A stretch of DNA of 10,986 bases, from the NCBI GenBank assembly GCA_016649475.1, contig JAENXP010000026.1, forward strand, positions 1 to 10,986, written 5' to 3'. Origin of the DNA: Burkholderiales bacterium. GTDB lineage: Bacteria > Pseudomonadota > Gammaproteobacteria > Burkholderiales > SG8-39. Position numbers and translations under genes: made by a program. How positions within the stretch are numbered: position 1 is the first letter of the stretch; the number at the start of each line of letters is the position of its first letter. The notes below the pieces were generated by a model. That model was not told the DNA's origin. It saw nothing but the letters and a program-made list of their open reading frames with translations, and ran no database searches. Positions 1-6,780 of this stretch are shown one piece after another.

Positions 1-147
1 CAGCAAGGCGTCGCACAGCGCATGCAACAACACGTCTGCATCCGAGTGTCCGTCCAGGCCCTTGTCGTTCGGGATGTCAACGCCACCTATGATCAGCTTG
101 CGCCCCGCCACCAGGGCGTGAACGTCGAATCCCTGACCTATTCTCAT
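1..147 (-). CDS. ispF: 2-C-methyl-D-erythritol 2,4-cyclodiphosphate synthase, N-terminal part (cut by window edge)
   Basis: Enzyme of the MEP isoprenoid pathway; it cyclises the CDP-methylerythritol 2-phosphate intermediate to the cyclic diphosphate with release of CMP, in the cytoplasm. Only the first 49 codons are inside the window; the family is usually about 160 residues. The reading begins [11 protein letters not shown] and continues to [18 protein letters not shown]. Asp8, His10 and His42 match the divalent-metal ligands of E. coli IspF in number and spacing, and His34-Ser35 matches the flexible substrate loop. The start ATG (145-147) overlaps the ispD stop as ATGA, so translation is probably coupled and the pair is co-transcribed from upstream of ispD. 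No defect is visible in the part seen. Confidence 0.95.
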   Translation of the reverse strand, partial: MRIGQGFDVHALVAGRKLIIGGVDIPNDKGLDGHSDADVLLHALCDALL

Positions 148-845
148 GCTTGGTTCCCCCGACTGGTGAGGATGGTTTGCGCCAGCTGCAGGTCTTCCGC
201 ATAGGTCACTTTCAAATTTGCCGCGGACCCCTGCACCAGCTTCGGTTTCAGTCCCATCGCCTCCACTGCGCCGGCTTCGTCGGTCAGCTTTGACGTCCGG
301 CCCAGAGCCTGAAGTAGCAGGCCATGGCGAAACATCTGCGGCGTTTGCGCCTGCCACAGGTTCTCGCGCGCTTCGGTCACCTGTATCCTGGCGACCGGGT
401 CGGCGCGCTTTAGCGTATCCGCAACCGGCACCCCGAGTATGCCGCCTACCTCATCCGCGGCCAGTTCATCCAGCATGCGCTGCAATTCGCGCCGCCCCAG
501 ACAGGGCCGCGCCGCGTCGTGCACGAGCCACCAGTCGTCAGGCTCCACGGTGGACGAGGCCGCTACCAGGCCGTTCAGCACGCTGTCGTGGCGCGTCGCG
601 CCTCCACAGTACAGCGGCGCCAGGCGCTCGCCGAACTCTTCCCAGGGATACTGTTTGAACTCGTGATCCGCCGGCGCGAGAACCACGAACACGGTATCTA
701 TCCTGGCGTCTGCGAGCAGGGCCTTCACGCTATGGTAGAGCATGGGGCGCCCGAGAAGATCGAGGTATTGCTTGGGCCTGGACTGGCCCATGCGCTCGCC
801 CGCGCCCGCCGCTGGAATCAGGCCGTAATACCGCTCGGACGTCAT
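144..845 (-). CDS. ispD: 2-C-methyl-D-erythritol 4-phosphate cytidylyltransferase
   Basis: Third step of the MEP pathway: transfers CMP from CTP to methylerythritol 4-phosphate. The protein is 233 residues, the usual family length. The nucleotide-binding loop [10 protein letters not shown] lies at residues 11-20, followed by RPKQY at 23-27; Arg18 and Lys25 correspond to E. coli Arg20 and Lys27. VHDAARP is at 108-114, and the C-terminal [10 protein letters not shown] places Lys212 where E. coli has Lys213. The start ATG at 843-845 gives the family-like N-terminus [14 protein letters not shown]. No clear Shine-Dalgarno precedes it; instead a four-codon reading frame ends on the start codon (separate entry). 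The stop overlaps ispF by ATGA. It is divergent from mfd. Identification is secure. Confidence 0.96.
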   Translation of the reverse strand: MTSERYYGLIPAAGAGERMGQSRPKQYLDLLGRPMLYHSVKALLADARIDTVFVVLAPADHEFKQYPWEEFGERLAPLYCGGATRHDSVLNGLVAASSTVEPDDWWLVHDAARPCLGRRELQRMLDELAADEVGGILGVPVADTLKRADPVARIQVTEARENLWQAQTPQMFRHGLLLQALGRTSKLTDEAGAVEAMGLKPKLVQGSAANLKVTYAEDLQLAQTILTSRGNQA

Positions 846-856
846 TGTTTTTTCAT
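842..856 (-). promoter_or_regulatory. Four-codon upstream frame (MKKQ) overlapping the ispD start
   Basis: On the minus strand ATG AAA AAA CAA TGA runs from 856 to 842, and its TGA shares the ATGA overlap with the ispD ATG at 845-843. It could act as a mini-cistron delivering ribosomes to an ispD start that lacks a clear Shine-Dalgarno, or the A-rich stretch may simply help initiation. It has no obvious Shine-Dalgarno of its own, so this is only a possibility. Confidence 0.2.
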
Positions 857-971
857 AATAAATAGCTGCCGAAGCCGTTATAATACAACTTAGTCAATTT
901 ATGATGTCAGTTGAATCCCCTCTTCCAGGGTCGCGCCCCGCATGGCCGCGCCAGCGGGCCGCTTTTTTCCC
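846..971. promoter_or_regulatory. Divergent ispD / mfd intergenic region
   Basis: This gap must hold the promoters for ispDF (minus) and mfd-serB (plus). The only strong hexamer is a perfect TATAAT at 879-884 on the plus strand, but nothing near the -35 consensus lies 16-18 bases upstream. On the minus strand a TTGACT (897-892) has no matching -10 at the right distance. Promoter positions are therefore unresolved. Confidence 0.35.
937..968 (+). terminator. Weak terminator-like hairpin and T-run just before mfd
   Basis: CCCGC (937-941) can pair with GCGGG (954-958) across a 12-base loop, and a run of six T (963-968) follows after a 4-base gap. If mfd starts at 972, this lies in its leader and could act as an attenuator. 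The stem is only 5 bp, so chance is likely in GC-rich DNA. Confidence 0.2.
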
Positions 972-3900
972 ATGATTACAGATCCGCCTCAGGCGCTGCA
1001 AAAGCGCCGCTACACCCATTTGTACGGCTCCAGCGACGCCTTGGCTCTCGCACGTCTGGCGCAGGAGGCGAAGCCGTTGATCGTATTCTGCGCCTCGGCC
1101 CTGGACGCACAGCGCCTGTGCGAGGAAATTCCCTATTTCGCGCCCGAGCTGGCGGTGAACCTGCTGCCTGACTGGGAAACCCTGCCCTACGACAGTTTCT
1201 CGCCGCACCATGACCTGATATCCGAGCGCCTGGCTACGCTGTACTCGATCACCCGCGGCAGCTGCGACCTCACCTTGATTCCGGCGAGCACCGCGCTCTA
1301 CCGCATGGCGCCGCCGTCCTACCTCGCCGCCTACACCTTCTTTCTCAAGCAGGACGAAAAATTCAGCCTGCCGCAGCTGCGCGCGCAATTGACTCTGGCC
1401 GGGTACAGCCACGTCACTCAGGTGGTGGCGCCCGGCGAGTACTGCGTACGCGGCGGCCTTATCGATCTGTTCCCGATGGGCAGCGTCCTGCCCTACCGCA
1501 TCGACCTGCTCGACGAAGAGATCGAATCGATCCGCACCTTCGACGTGGATACGCAGCGCACCATTTACAAGGTAAAGGAAGTGCGCCTGTTGCCGGCGCG
1601 CGAGTTTCCACTGGACGAGGCTGGCAGAACGCGGTTTCGCGCGCGCTTTCGCGAGACCTTCGAGGGGGATCCGTCGCGAAGCAACATCTACAAGGATGTG
1701 AGCAACGGCATCGCGCCGGCCGGAATCGAATATTATCTGCCGCTGTTTTTCGAGCACACGGCCACCATTTTCGATTACCTGCCGCAGCAGGCCACGCTGT
1801 GCCTGCACCGCGACGTCGCCGCCACCATAGATGCGTTCTGGAAGGACACCCAGTCGCGCTATCAATTATTGCGCGGCGACCGCACGCAACCGCTGCTGTC
1901 GCCGGTTGACATGTTCCTGCCTGCAGAGGAATTCTTCGTCGCCGCAAGGACGCACGCGCGCATCGACATCACCGCCCCCAAGGACGAGGCCGCTGCCGCG
2001 GAAGGCGGAATCGTCGCCGTCGAACTGCCGCCGCTCGCAGTCGAGCGTCGTGCCGCCGATCCGCTTATGCGGCTGAAGCAGTTTCTTGCGAACACACCTG
2101 CGCGCGTGCTGCTCCTGGCCGAATCGCTGGGGAGGCGCGAGACCATGAGCCAGTACCTGGCCGAATACGGTCTTGCGCCGGCGCCCTGCGCGAACTTCGC
2201 CGAGTTTCGCGCGGGCAGCGCGCGTTGCATGCTCGATACAGCGCCGCTGCACAGCGGCTTCGCGCTGGCGGGCGAAAATATTTGCGTCATCACCGAAGCC
2301 GAGCTCTACGCCGGCACGGTGCGCACGACAAAACGCGCCGAAGCGCGTTCGACCTCGGTCGAGGGCATGGTGCGCGACCTGTCGGAACTGCGCATTGGCG
2401 ACCCGGTGGTACATGCCCAGCACGGTATCGGCCGCTATCTCGGCCTTGTCAGCCTGGACCTGGGCGAAGGCGAGACCGAATTTCTGCATCTGGAATATGC
2501 CGGGCAGGACAAGCTCTACGTGCCGGTCGCGCAGCTGCACCTGATCAGCCGTTACAGCGGCATGGCGCCGGATCAGGCGCCTTTGCACAAGCTCGGCAGC
2601 GGCGACTGGGACCGCGCCAAGAGGAAAGCGGCGCAGCAGATCCGCGACACCGCCGCCGAATTGCTCAATCTCTACGCGCGGCGCGCGGCGCGCAAGGGCC
2701 ACCAGTTCGAGATCAAGCAGCACGACCTGGACGCGTTTGCCGAGGGCTTCGGTTTCGAGGAAACCGCCGACCAGGCGGCGGCGATCCGCTCGGTAGTCGA
2801 AGACATGTGTTCGGGCAAGCCCATGGATCGCCTGATCTGCGGCGACGTCGGCTTCGGCAAAACCGAAGTGGCGCTGCGCGCGGCGTTCGTCGCAGTCTGC
2901 GGCGGCAAGCAGGTCGCCATCCTCACCCCGACCACCCTGTTGGCCGAGCAACATTTCCAGACCTTCTCCGACCGCTTCGCGCAGATCGCGGACGAATGGC
3001 CGATCAAGATCGCGCAATTGTCGCGTTTTCGCACGGCGAAAGAACAGACGCAAAATGTGAAAGCCCTGGCCGATGGCAGCGTCGATATCGCCATCGGCAC
3101 ACACAAGCTGCTGCAGCGTGACATCAAGTTTCACCGCCTGGGACTGGTGATCATCGACGAGGAGCACCGCTTCGGCGTGCGCCAGAAGGAGGCGCTCAAG
3201 GCGCTGCGCGCCGAGGTGGACGTGCTCACGCTGACCGCCACGCCGATTCCGCGCACGCTCGCCATGTCGCTCGAAGGCCTGCGCGAATTCTCGGTTATCG
3301 CGACCGCGCCGCAAAAGCGGCTCGCGATCAAGACCTTCGTCAGCCGCGAGAGCCAGGGCGTGATCCGCGAAGCGGTGCTGCGCGAATTGAAGCGCGGCGG
3401 ACAGATCTATTTTCTCCACAACGACGTCCAGACGATCGAGAACATGCACGCAAAGCTGGCGAAACTGCTGCCCGAGGCGCGCATCGTGGTGGCGCACGGA
3501 CAGATGCGCGAGCGTGAACTCGAGCGCGCGATGCGCGAGTTCCACCAGCAGCGCTACAACCTGCTGCTGTGCACCACCATCATCGAGACCGGCATCGACA
3601 TTCCCACCGCCAACACCATGCTGATCAACCGCGCCGACAAGTTCGGCCTGGCGCAGCTGCACCAGCTGCGCGGCCGCGTCGGCCGCTCGCATCATCAAGC
3701 CTATGCCTACCTGCTCACTCACGGCGAGGAGACGCTCTCGGCTCAGGCGAAAAAGCGCCTGGAAGCGATACAGATGATGGACGAACTCGGCTCGGGCTTT
3801 TTTCTATCCATGCACGATCTGGAGATCCGCGGCGCAGGCGAGGTCCTGGGCGAGTCGCAGTCGGGCGAAATGCAGGAAATCGGCTTCAATCTTTACGCCG

Positions 3901-4454
3901 ACATGCTCAACCACGCGGTGCGCTCGCTCAGGGCGGGGCGCGAGCCGGACCTGTCTTCGCCGCTCGCCATCACCACGGAAATCAACCTGCACATGCCGGC
4001 GCTGCTGCCCAACGACTACTGCAGCGACGTACACGAGCGGCTGACGCTGTACAAGCGACTGGCCAACTGCGAGACGGCGGGTGAGCTCGACACCATGCAG
4101 GAGGAGCTGATAGACCGTTTCGGCCTGGCGCCCGAACCGGCGCAGGCGCTGCTCGAGTCGCATCGTCTGCGTATCGCCGCGCGCCCCCTGGGCGTGGCGC
4201 GCATAGACGCCGGCGGCGATGCGATCGCGCTGCAGTTCATCGACAAACCGCCGCTGGACGGGGCGCGCGTCATGCAGCTGCTGCAGCGGCAGCGCCACTG
4301 GAAACTGTCCGGCCCGAGCAAACTGCGGGTGCAAACGCCCAGCGAAGGCCTGGCGCCCCGGGTGCAGACGGTGAAAGATCTACTCAAAACCCTGCGTGGG
4401 GCGATGCAGCCGGCAGACAACGGCGCCTCCGTTGCAGCAGCGGGCAAAGCATGA
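972..4454 (+). CDS. mfd: Transcription-repair coupling factor
   Basis: ATP-dependent DNA translocase that removes RNA polymerase stalled at lesions and recruits UvrA for nucleotide excision repair. The call of 1160 residues is close to E. coli (1148). The UvrB-like N-terminal module has LPDWETLPYDSFSPHHD from residue 65. The RNA polymerase-interacting region begins near GDPVVHAQHGIGRY (476 on). The helicase core shows Walker A GDVGFGKT (624-631), DEEH (729-732), LTATPIPRT (from 754) and QLRGRVGR (898-905), followed by the translocation motif region HDLEIRGAGEVLGE. I chose ATG 972 because the family-like sequence starts there; an in-frame ATG at 942 would add MAAPAGRFFP, which resembles no Mfd N-terminus, although an AGGG lies 11 bases before it. 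The stop overlaps serB by ATGA. The gene appears intact. Confidence 0.97.
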   Translation: MITDPPQALQKRRYTHLYGSSDALALARLAQEAKPLIVFCASALDAQRLCEEIPYFAPELAVNLLPDWETLPYDSFSPHHDLISERLATLYSITRGSCDLTLIPASTALYRMAPPSYLAAYTFFLKQDEKFSLPQLRAQLTLAGYSHVTQVVAPGEYCVRGGLIDLFPMGSVLPYRIDLLDEEIESIRTFDVDTQRTIYKVKEVRLLPAREFPLDEAGRTRFRARFRETFEGDPSRSNIYKDVSNGIAPAGIEYYLPLFFEHTATIFDYLPQQATLCLHRDVAATIDAFWKDTQSRYQLLRGDRTQPLLSPVDMFLPAEEFFVAARTHARIDITAPKDEAAAAEGGIVAVELPPLAVERRAADPLMRLKQFLANTPARVLLLAESLGRRETMSQYLAEYGLAPAPCANFAEFRAGSARCMLDTAPLHSGFALAGENICVITEAELYAGTVRTTKRAEARSTSVEGMVRDLSELRIGDPVVHAQHGIGRYLGLVSLDLGEGETEFLHLEYAGQDKLYVPVAQLHLISRYSGMAPDQAPLHKLGSGDWDRAKRKAAQQIRDTAAELLNLYARRAARKGHQFEIKQHDLDAFAEGFGFEETADQAAAIRSVVEDMCSGKPMDRLICGDVGFGKTEVALRAAFVAVCGGKQVAILTPTTLLAEQHFQTFSDRFAQIADEWPIKIAQLSRFRTAKEQTQNVKALADGSVDIAIGTHKLLQRDIKFHRLGLVIIDEEHRFGVRQKEALKALRAEVDVLTLTATPIPRTLAMSLEGLREFSVIATAPQKRLAIKTFVSRESQGVIREAVLRELKRGGQIYFLHNDVQTIENMHAKLAKLLPEARIVVAHGQMRERELERAMREFHQQRYNLLLCTTIIETGIDIPTANTMLINRADKFGLAQLHQLRGRVGRSHHQAYAYLLTHGEETLSAQAKKRLEAIQMMDELGSGFFLSMHDLEIRGAGEVLGESQSGEMQEIGFNLYADMLNHAVRSLRAGREPDLSSPLAITTEINLHMPALLPNDYCSDVHERLTLYKRLANCETAGELDTMQEELIDRFGLAPEPAQALLESHRLRIAARPLGVARIDAGGDAIALQFIDKPPLDGARVMQLLQRQRHWKLSGPSKLRVQTPSEGLAPRVQTVKDLLKTLRGAMQPADNGASVAAAGKA

Positions 4455-5281
4455 ATCTGATCATCCAGGGCGCGGTGCTCGCCGAAGAAGATTTGCGCCA
4501 GTTGGCGCAGTTGACCGGCGCGCAGCGGATCGAGCGCCTCGGACCGGCGGCGTGCCGCTTGATCGGCGCGCGGCAGGAACCGGGCGTCGCAGAGTACTGC
4601 GCCCGGGCCGCACTCGATTTCGGCTACGTGCCGGCGGGCCGCCGGCTGGCGGACATGCGGCTGCTCGCGATCGACATGGACTCCACCCTGATCACCATCG
4701 AGTGCATAGACGAAGTCGCCGACCTTGCGGGGGTCAAGGCGGAAGTTTCGGCGATTACCGCGGCCGCGATGTCGGGCGAGCTAGATTACACGCAAAGCCT
4801 GCGGCGCCGTGTCGCGCTGCTGCGGGGCCTCGATCAGGACGCACTGGCACGCGTATTCGATGAACGACTGCAGCTCTCGCCAGGCGCGGAAACCATGCTC
4901 GCCACAATGCGCGACGCCGGCGTAAAGACCTTATTGGTATCGGGCGGCTTCAGTTACTTCACCGAACGCCTGAAAGCCCGGCTCGGCCTGGACTACAGCA
5001 CCTCCAACGTATTCGAGATCGAGCACCGCCGCCTCAGCGGCCGGGTGATCGGGAGCATCGTGGATGCGGAAGGGAAAGCGGCGAAATTGCGCGCGCTGCG
5101 CGATGAACTGGGGATAGAGAGAGCTGCAATCATCGCCATCGGCGATGGCGCCAATGACCTTGCGATGTTAGCCGAGGCCGGCCTGTCCATCGCCTATCGC
5201 GCGAAACCGGTGGTGCGCAGCAAAGCCGACTATGCGCTGGACCACACCGGTCTGGACGGGGTACTGAACCTGTTCGGCTGA
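4451..5281 (+). CDS. serB: Phosphoserine phosphatase (HAD family)
   Basis: Last step of L-serine synthesis: hydrolyses O-phosphoserine to serine, in the cytoplasm. The 276-residue protein has an N-terminal region of about 65 residues of the kind found in proteobacterial SerB, then the HAD core. Motif I is DMDST (75-79, Asp75 the nucleophile and Asp77 the acid/base), motif II SGG (164-166), a Lys in DAEGKAAK (205-212) serves as motif III, and motif IV is GDGAND (231-236). ECIDEVAD after motif I matches the cap region of SerB. The start ATG overlaps the mfd stop (ATGA), so the two are likely translationally coupled. It ends convergent with iscR, with 33 bases between the stops. Serine is the substrate of CysE encoded nearby on the other strand. 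Confidence 0.95.
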   Translation: MNLIIQGAVLAEEDLRQLAQLTGAQRIERLGPAACRLIGARQEPGVAEYCARAALDFGYVPAGRRLADMRLLAIDMDSTLITIECIDEVADLAGVKAEVSAITAAAMSGELDYTQSLRRRVALLRGLDQDALARVFDERLQLSPGAETMLATMRDAGVKTLLVSGGFSYFTERLKARLGLDYSTSNVFEIEHRRLSGRVIGSIVDAEGKAAKLRALRDELGIERAAIIAIGDGANDLAMLAEAGLSIAYRAKPVVRSKADYALDHTGLDGVLNLFG

Positions 5282-5314
5282 GTCAGAACTGCTTGAACGG
5301 ATGCCCCGGCATAC

Positions 5315-5794
5315 CTAGGCCGGAAACGATGCGACCTTGCGCGCCGGCGTGGAACGCCGGTCGGCCAGCACAGTCACGTTGCCGCCTTTCGCCAGTTGCT
5401 CCTTCACCAGGTCCTGCAGCGTCACCGAACTCAGGTACTCGTACAATTTTTCGTTCAGCGTGGCCCATAGATCATGCGTCAGGCAGCGCCGGTCTTCCCG
5501 GCAATTTTCCATGCCGCGGCATAAAGTCGCATCGAGCGGTTCATCCACAGCCAGGATGATTTCCGCAACCGACACCTTGTCGCTCGGGCGCGCAAGGCGA
5601 TAACCGCCGCCGGGACCGCGCACGCTCGCCACCAGTTCATGCCGGCGCAACTTGCCGAACAGTTGTTCCAAGTAGGACAGCGAGATGCTTTGGCGCGTAC
5701 CAATGCCCGCCAGGGTCACCGGTCCCTGCTGCTGGCGCAAAGCCAAGTCCAGCATTGCGGTTACCGCAAATCTGCCTTTGGTCGTCAGTCTCAT
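5315..5794 (-). CDS. iscR: Rrf2-family Fe-S regulator IscR, first copy (not followed by isc genes)
   Basis: Cluster-sensing transcription factor, 159 residues. The N-terminus MRLTTKGRFAVTAMLDLA and the winged-helix segment SLSYLEQLFGKLRR (38-51) followed by VRGPGGGYRLA (58-68) are typical of IscR. Cys92, Cys98, Cys104 and His107 fall at the same numbers as the E. coli [2Fe-2S] ligands, so it should bind a cluster and use type 1 sites. The start ATG follows an excellent Shine-Dalgarno, GGAGG at 5801-5805 with 6 bases spacing. Its promoter carries two IscR-like boxes, which suggests autoregulation. It lies 108 bases downstream of cysE on the same strand, but no iscS or iscU follows: the gene ends convergent with serB. 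It is closely similar to the second copy at 8676-9158, diverging mainly in the tail after residue 125. Confidence 0.93.
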   Translation of the reverse strand: MRLTTKGRFAVTAMLDLALRQQQGPVTLAGIGTRQSISLSYLEQLFGKLRRHELVASVRGPGGGYRLARPSDKVSVAEIILAVDEPLDATLCRGMENCREDRRCLTHDLWATLNEKLYEYLSSVTLQDLVKEQLAKGGNVTVLADRRSTPARKVASFPA

Positions 5795-5796
5795 AT

Positions 5797-5805
5797 TCCT
5801 CCTCC
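5797..5805 (-). promoter_or_regulatory. Strong ribosome binding site of the first iscR
   Basis: The minus strand reads GGAGGAGGA two bases before the ATG at 5794, giving GGAGG at an ideal 6-base spacing. It fixes the start and contrasts with the weak sites in front of ispD, cysE, suhB and the second iscR. Confidence 0.8.
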
Positions 5806-5810
5806 GCGCA

Positions 5811-5835
5811 ATACCCTATCGCTGTAGTCAACTAT
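5811..5835 (-). promoter_or_regulatory. IscR type 1-like box, proximal, first iscR
   Basis: Compared with the E. coli type 1 consensus as I recall it (half-site ATASYYGACT inverted around five central bases), 20 of 25 positions fit. One half, AGTCAACTAT (5826-5835), is perfect and the other starts ATACCC. The box overlaps the -10 and the predicted start of transcription, a position suited to repression. Confidence 0.7.
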
Positions 5836-5860
5836 AGCAAATCCTGAGCAATCTAGTCCA
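5831..5860 (-). promoter_or_regulatory. Candidate sigma-70 promoter of the first iscR
   Basis: On the minus strand TGGACT (5860-5855) is followed after 18 bases by TATAGT (5836-5831), with TG placed as in an extended -10. The -35 lies inside the distal IscR box and the -10 overlaps the proximal one, the same layout as the promoter of the second iscR. Confidence 0.6.
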
Positions 5861-5864
5861 CTAC
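5840..5864 (-). promoter_or_regulatory. IscR type 1-like box, distal, first iscR
   Basis: Centred 29 bases from the proximal box, with 18 of 25 positions fitting the type 1 consensus as recalled. It keeps AGTC (5855-5858) with CACTA beside it, and GA in the opposite half. It covers the candidate -35. Alone it would be marginal; the tandem arrangement repeated at the second iscR supports it. Confidence 0.5.
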
Positions 5865-5902
5865 TTGTCCGCCATCCGGCTCAGGCCGCCTGGATCAAAG
5901 CG

Positions 5903-6619
5903 CTACGCGACGGTGATATCGTCTGCGGTGCGTGCCTTCAGTACCTCGATTTCCCGTTGGAGCTGCTCCAGTCGATGGTCCTGCTCCATCGAGTGATCGA
6001 GTAAGCCCTGCAGCGCTTTCGCCAGGGGATCATCCGTGGCTTTCGCCGTGACCGCATAGGCGGAAAATCCCAGTTTGGCCGCTTTTTCCTCGCGTGACTT
6101 ATCCTGTTCGTCGATGATGATGCGTGCCGGTATCCCGACCGCGGAGGCGCCGGGCGGAACGTCTTTCACGACTACCGCGTTGGAGCCGATCTTGGCCCCC
6201 TCGCCCACGACGATCGGTCCCAGTACTTTGGCGCCGGCACCGATGACAACCCGGTTGCTGAGGGTCGGATGGCGCTTGCCCTTGTTCCAGGAAGTACCTC
6301 CCAGGGTAACGCCATGATACAAAGTAACATCGTCGCCGATCTCGGCGGTTTCGCCTATCACCACGCCCATACCGTGGTCGATGAAAAAGCGCCGGCCAAT
6401 CGCCGCTCCGGGATGGATCTCGATGCCGGTCAGGAAGCGTCCGATATGCGACACAAGTCGTCCCAGCCAGCGCAGATTCATATGCCACAGCCAATTCGCA
6501 ATCCGGTGTATGCGCAGCGCGTGAAACCCGGGATAGCAGGTAATAACCTCCCAAGTGGAGCGCGCAGCAGGGTCGCGGTCGAATACGCACGCGATGTCTT
6601 CACGAATGCTGTCTAACAT
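5903..6619 (-). CDS. cysE: Serine O-acetyltransferase
   Basis: Makes O-acetylserine from serine and acetyl-CoA, the entry step of cysteine synthesis. The 238-residue protein is of the shorter CysE type: an alpha-helical N-terminal region (residues 1-60) containing [17 protein letters not shown], then a left-handed beta-helix of hexapeptide repeats (about 64-170). The catalytic His is in FIDHGMG (His82). IEIHPGA (Glu67) replaces the Asp of the E. coli enzyme, a variant common in short CysE proteins. [12 protein letters not shown] and AVGIPARII mark the CoA-site loop and the end of the helix. The tail (about 175-238) is long and charged, with probable coiled-coil heptads near [20 protein letters not shown]. 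No clear Shine-Dalgarno is seen. It follows trmJ by 161 AT-rich bases with its own likely promoter, and precedes iscR, a neighbourhood seen in other proteobacteria. Confidence 0.95.
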   Translation of the reverse strand: MLDSIREDIACVFDRDPAARSTWEVITCYPGFHALRIHRIANWLWHMNLRWLGRLVSHIGRFLTGIEIHPGAAIGRRFFIDHGMGVVIGETAEIGDDVTLYHGVTLGGTSWNKGKRHPTLSNRVVIGAGAKVLGPIVVGEGAKIGSNAVVVKDVPPGASAVGIPARIIIDEQDKSREEKAAKLGFSAYAVTAKATDDPLAKALQGLLDHSMEQDHRLEQLQREIEVLKARTADDITVA

Positions 6620-6667
6620 AAGCTTGTCTGGCGGCTTCCCAGTCTCCTGCGCAGTCGAGTCAAATGA

Positions 6668-6687
6668 AATGTCTTACATACGACATT
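6668..6687 (-). repeat. Inverted repeat in the cysE leader
   Basis: AATGTC (6668-6673) and GACATT (6682-6687) form a perfect 6-base inverted repeat around 8 bases. It lies just downstream of the predicted cysE transcription start, about 50 bases before the ATG, so it could be an RNA hairpin or a second operator. Confidence 0.45.
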
Positions 6688-6698
6688 AATTAAATGCG

Positions 6699-6718
6699 TT
6701 TACTATATGTATAGTAAA
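6699..6718. promoter_or_regulatory. Perfect 20-base palindrome, likely operator over the cysE promoter
   Basis: TTTACTATA and TATAGTAAA are exact inverted copies separated by TG. One arm contains the candidate cysE -10 (6702-6707). A symmetric 9+9 site on a -10 is a classic operator layout. It does not fit the IscR type 1, NrdR, Fur or FNR consensus as I know them, so the regulator is unknown. Confidence 0.6.
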
Positions 6719-6730
6719 GGATATTTACAA
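6702..6730 (-). promoter_or_regulatory. Candidate sigma-70 promoter of cysE
   Basis: The minus strand reads TTGTAA (6730-6725), 17 bases, then TATAGT (6707-6702), matching 4 and 5 of 6 consensus positions at ideal spacing. The predicted start near 6695 leaves a leader of about 75 bases before the cysE ATG. Confidence 0.55.
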
Positions 6731-6780
6731 TCATCCTTACTCATCCCCATAGTTTATATTACTAATCCCTAGTCTTTTAA

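Noticed and set aside
894..1865. A 323-codon minus-strand frame running from mfd into the ispD upstream region
   Set aside because: Almost all of it is antisense to the Mfd UvrB-like region, and no domain is recognisable.
1866..3722. A 618-codon open frame on the minus strand opposite mfd
   Set aside because: It lies wholly inside mfd, whose motifs are intact throughout. The translation is rich in Arg, Gln, Ala and His with no recognisable domain, as expected for the complement of GC-rich coding sequence.
5301..5312. ATGCC-CC-GGCAT palindrome between the convergent serB and iscR ends, as a bidirectional terminator
   Set aside because: The loop is only two bases and there is no T-run on either strand.
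6699..6718. Reading the cysE palindrome as an NrdR box
   Set aside because: The CTATAT/ATATAG-like core has the wrong spacing (12 rather than 10 bases between the outer C and G), and no nrd gene is nearby.
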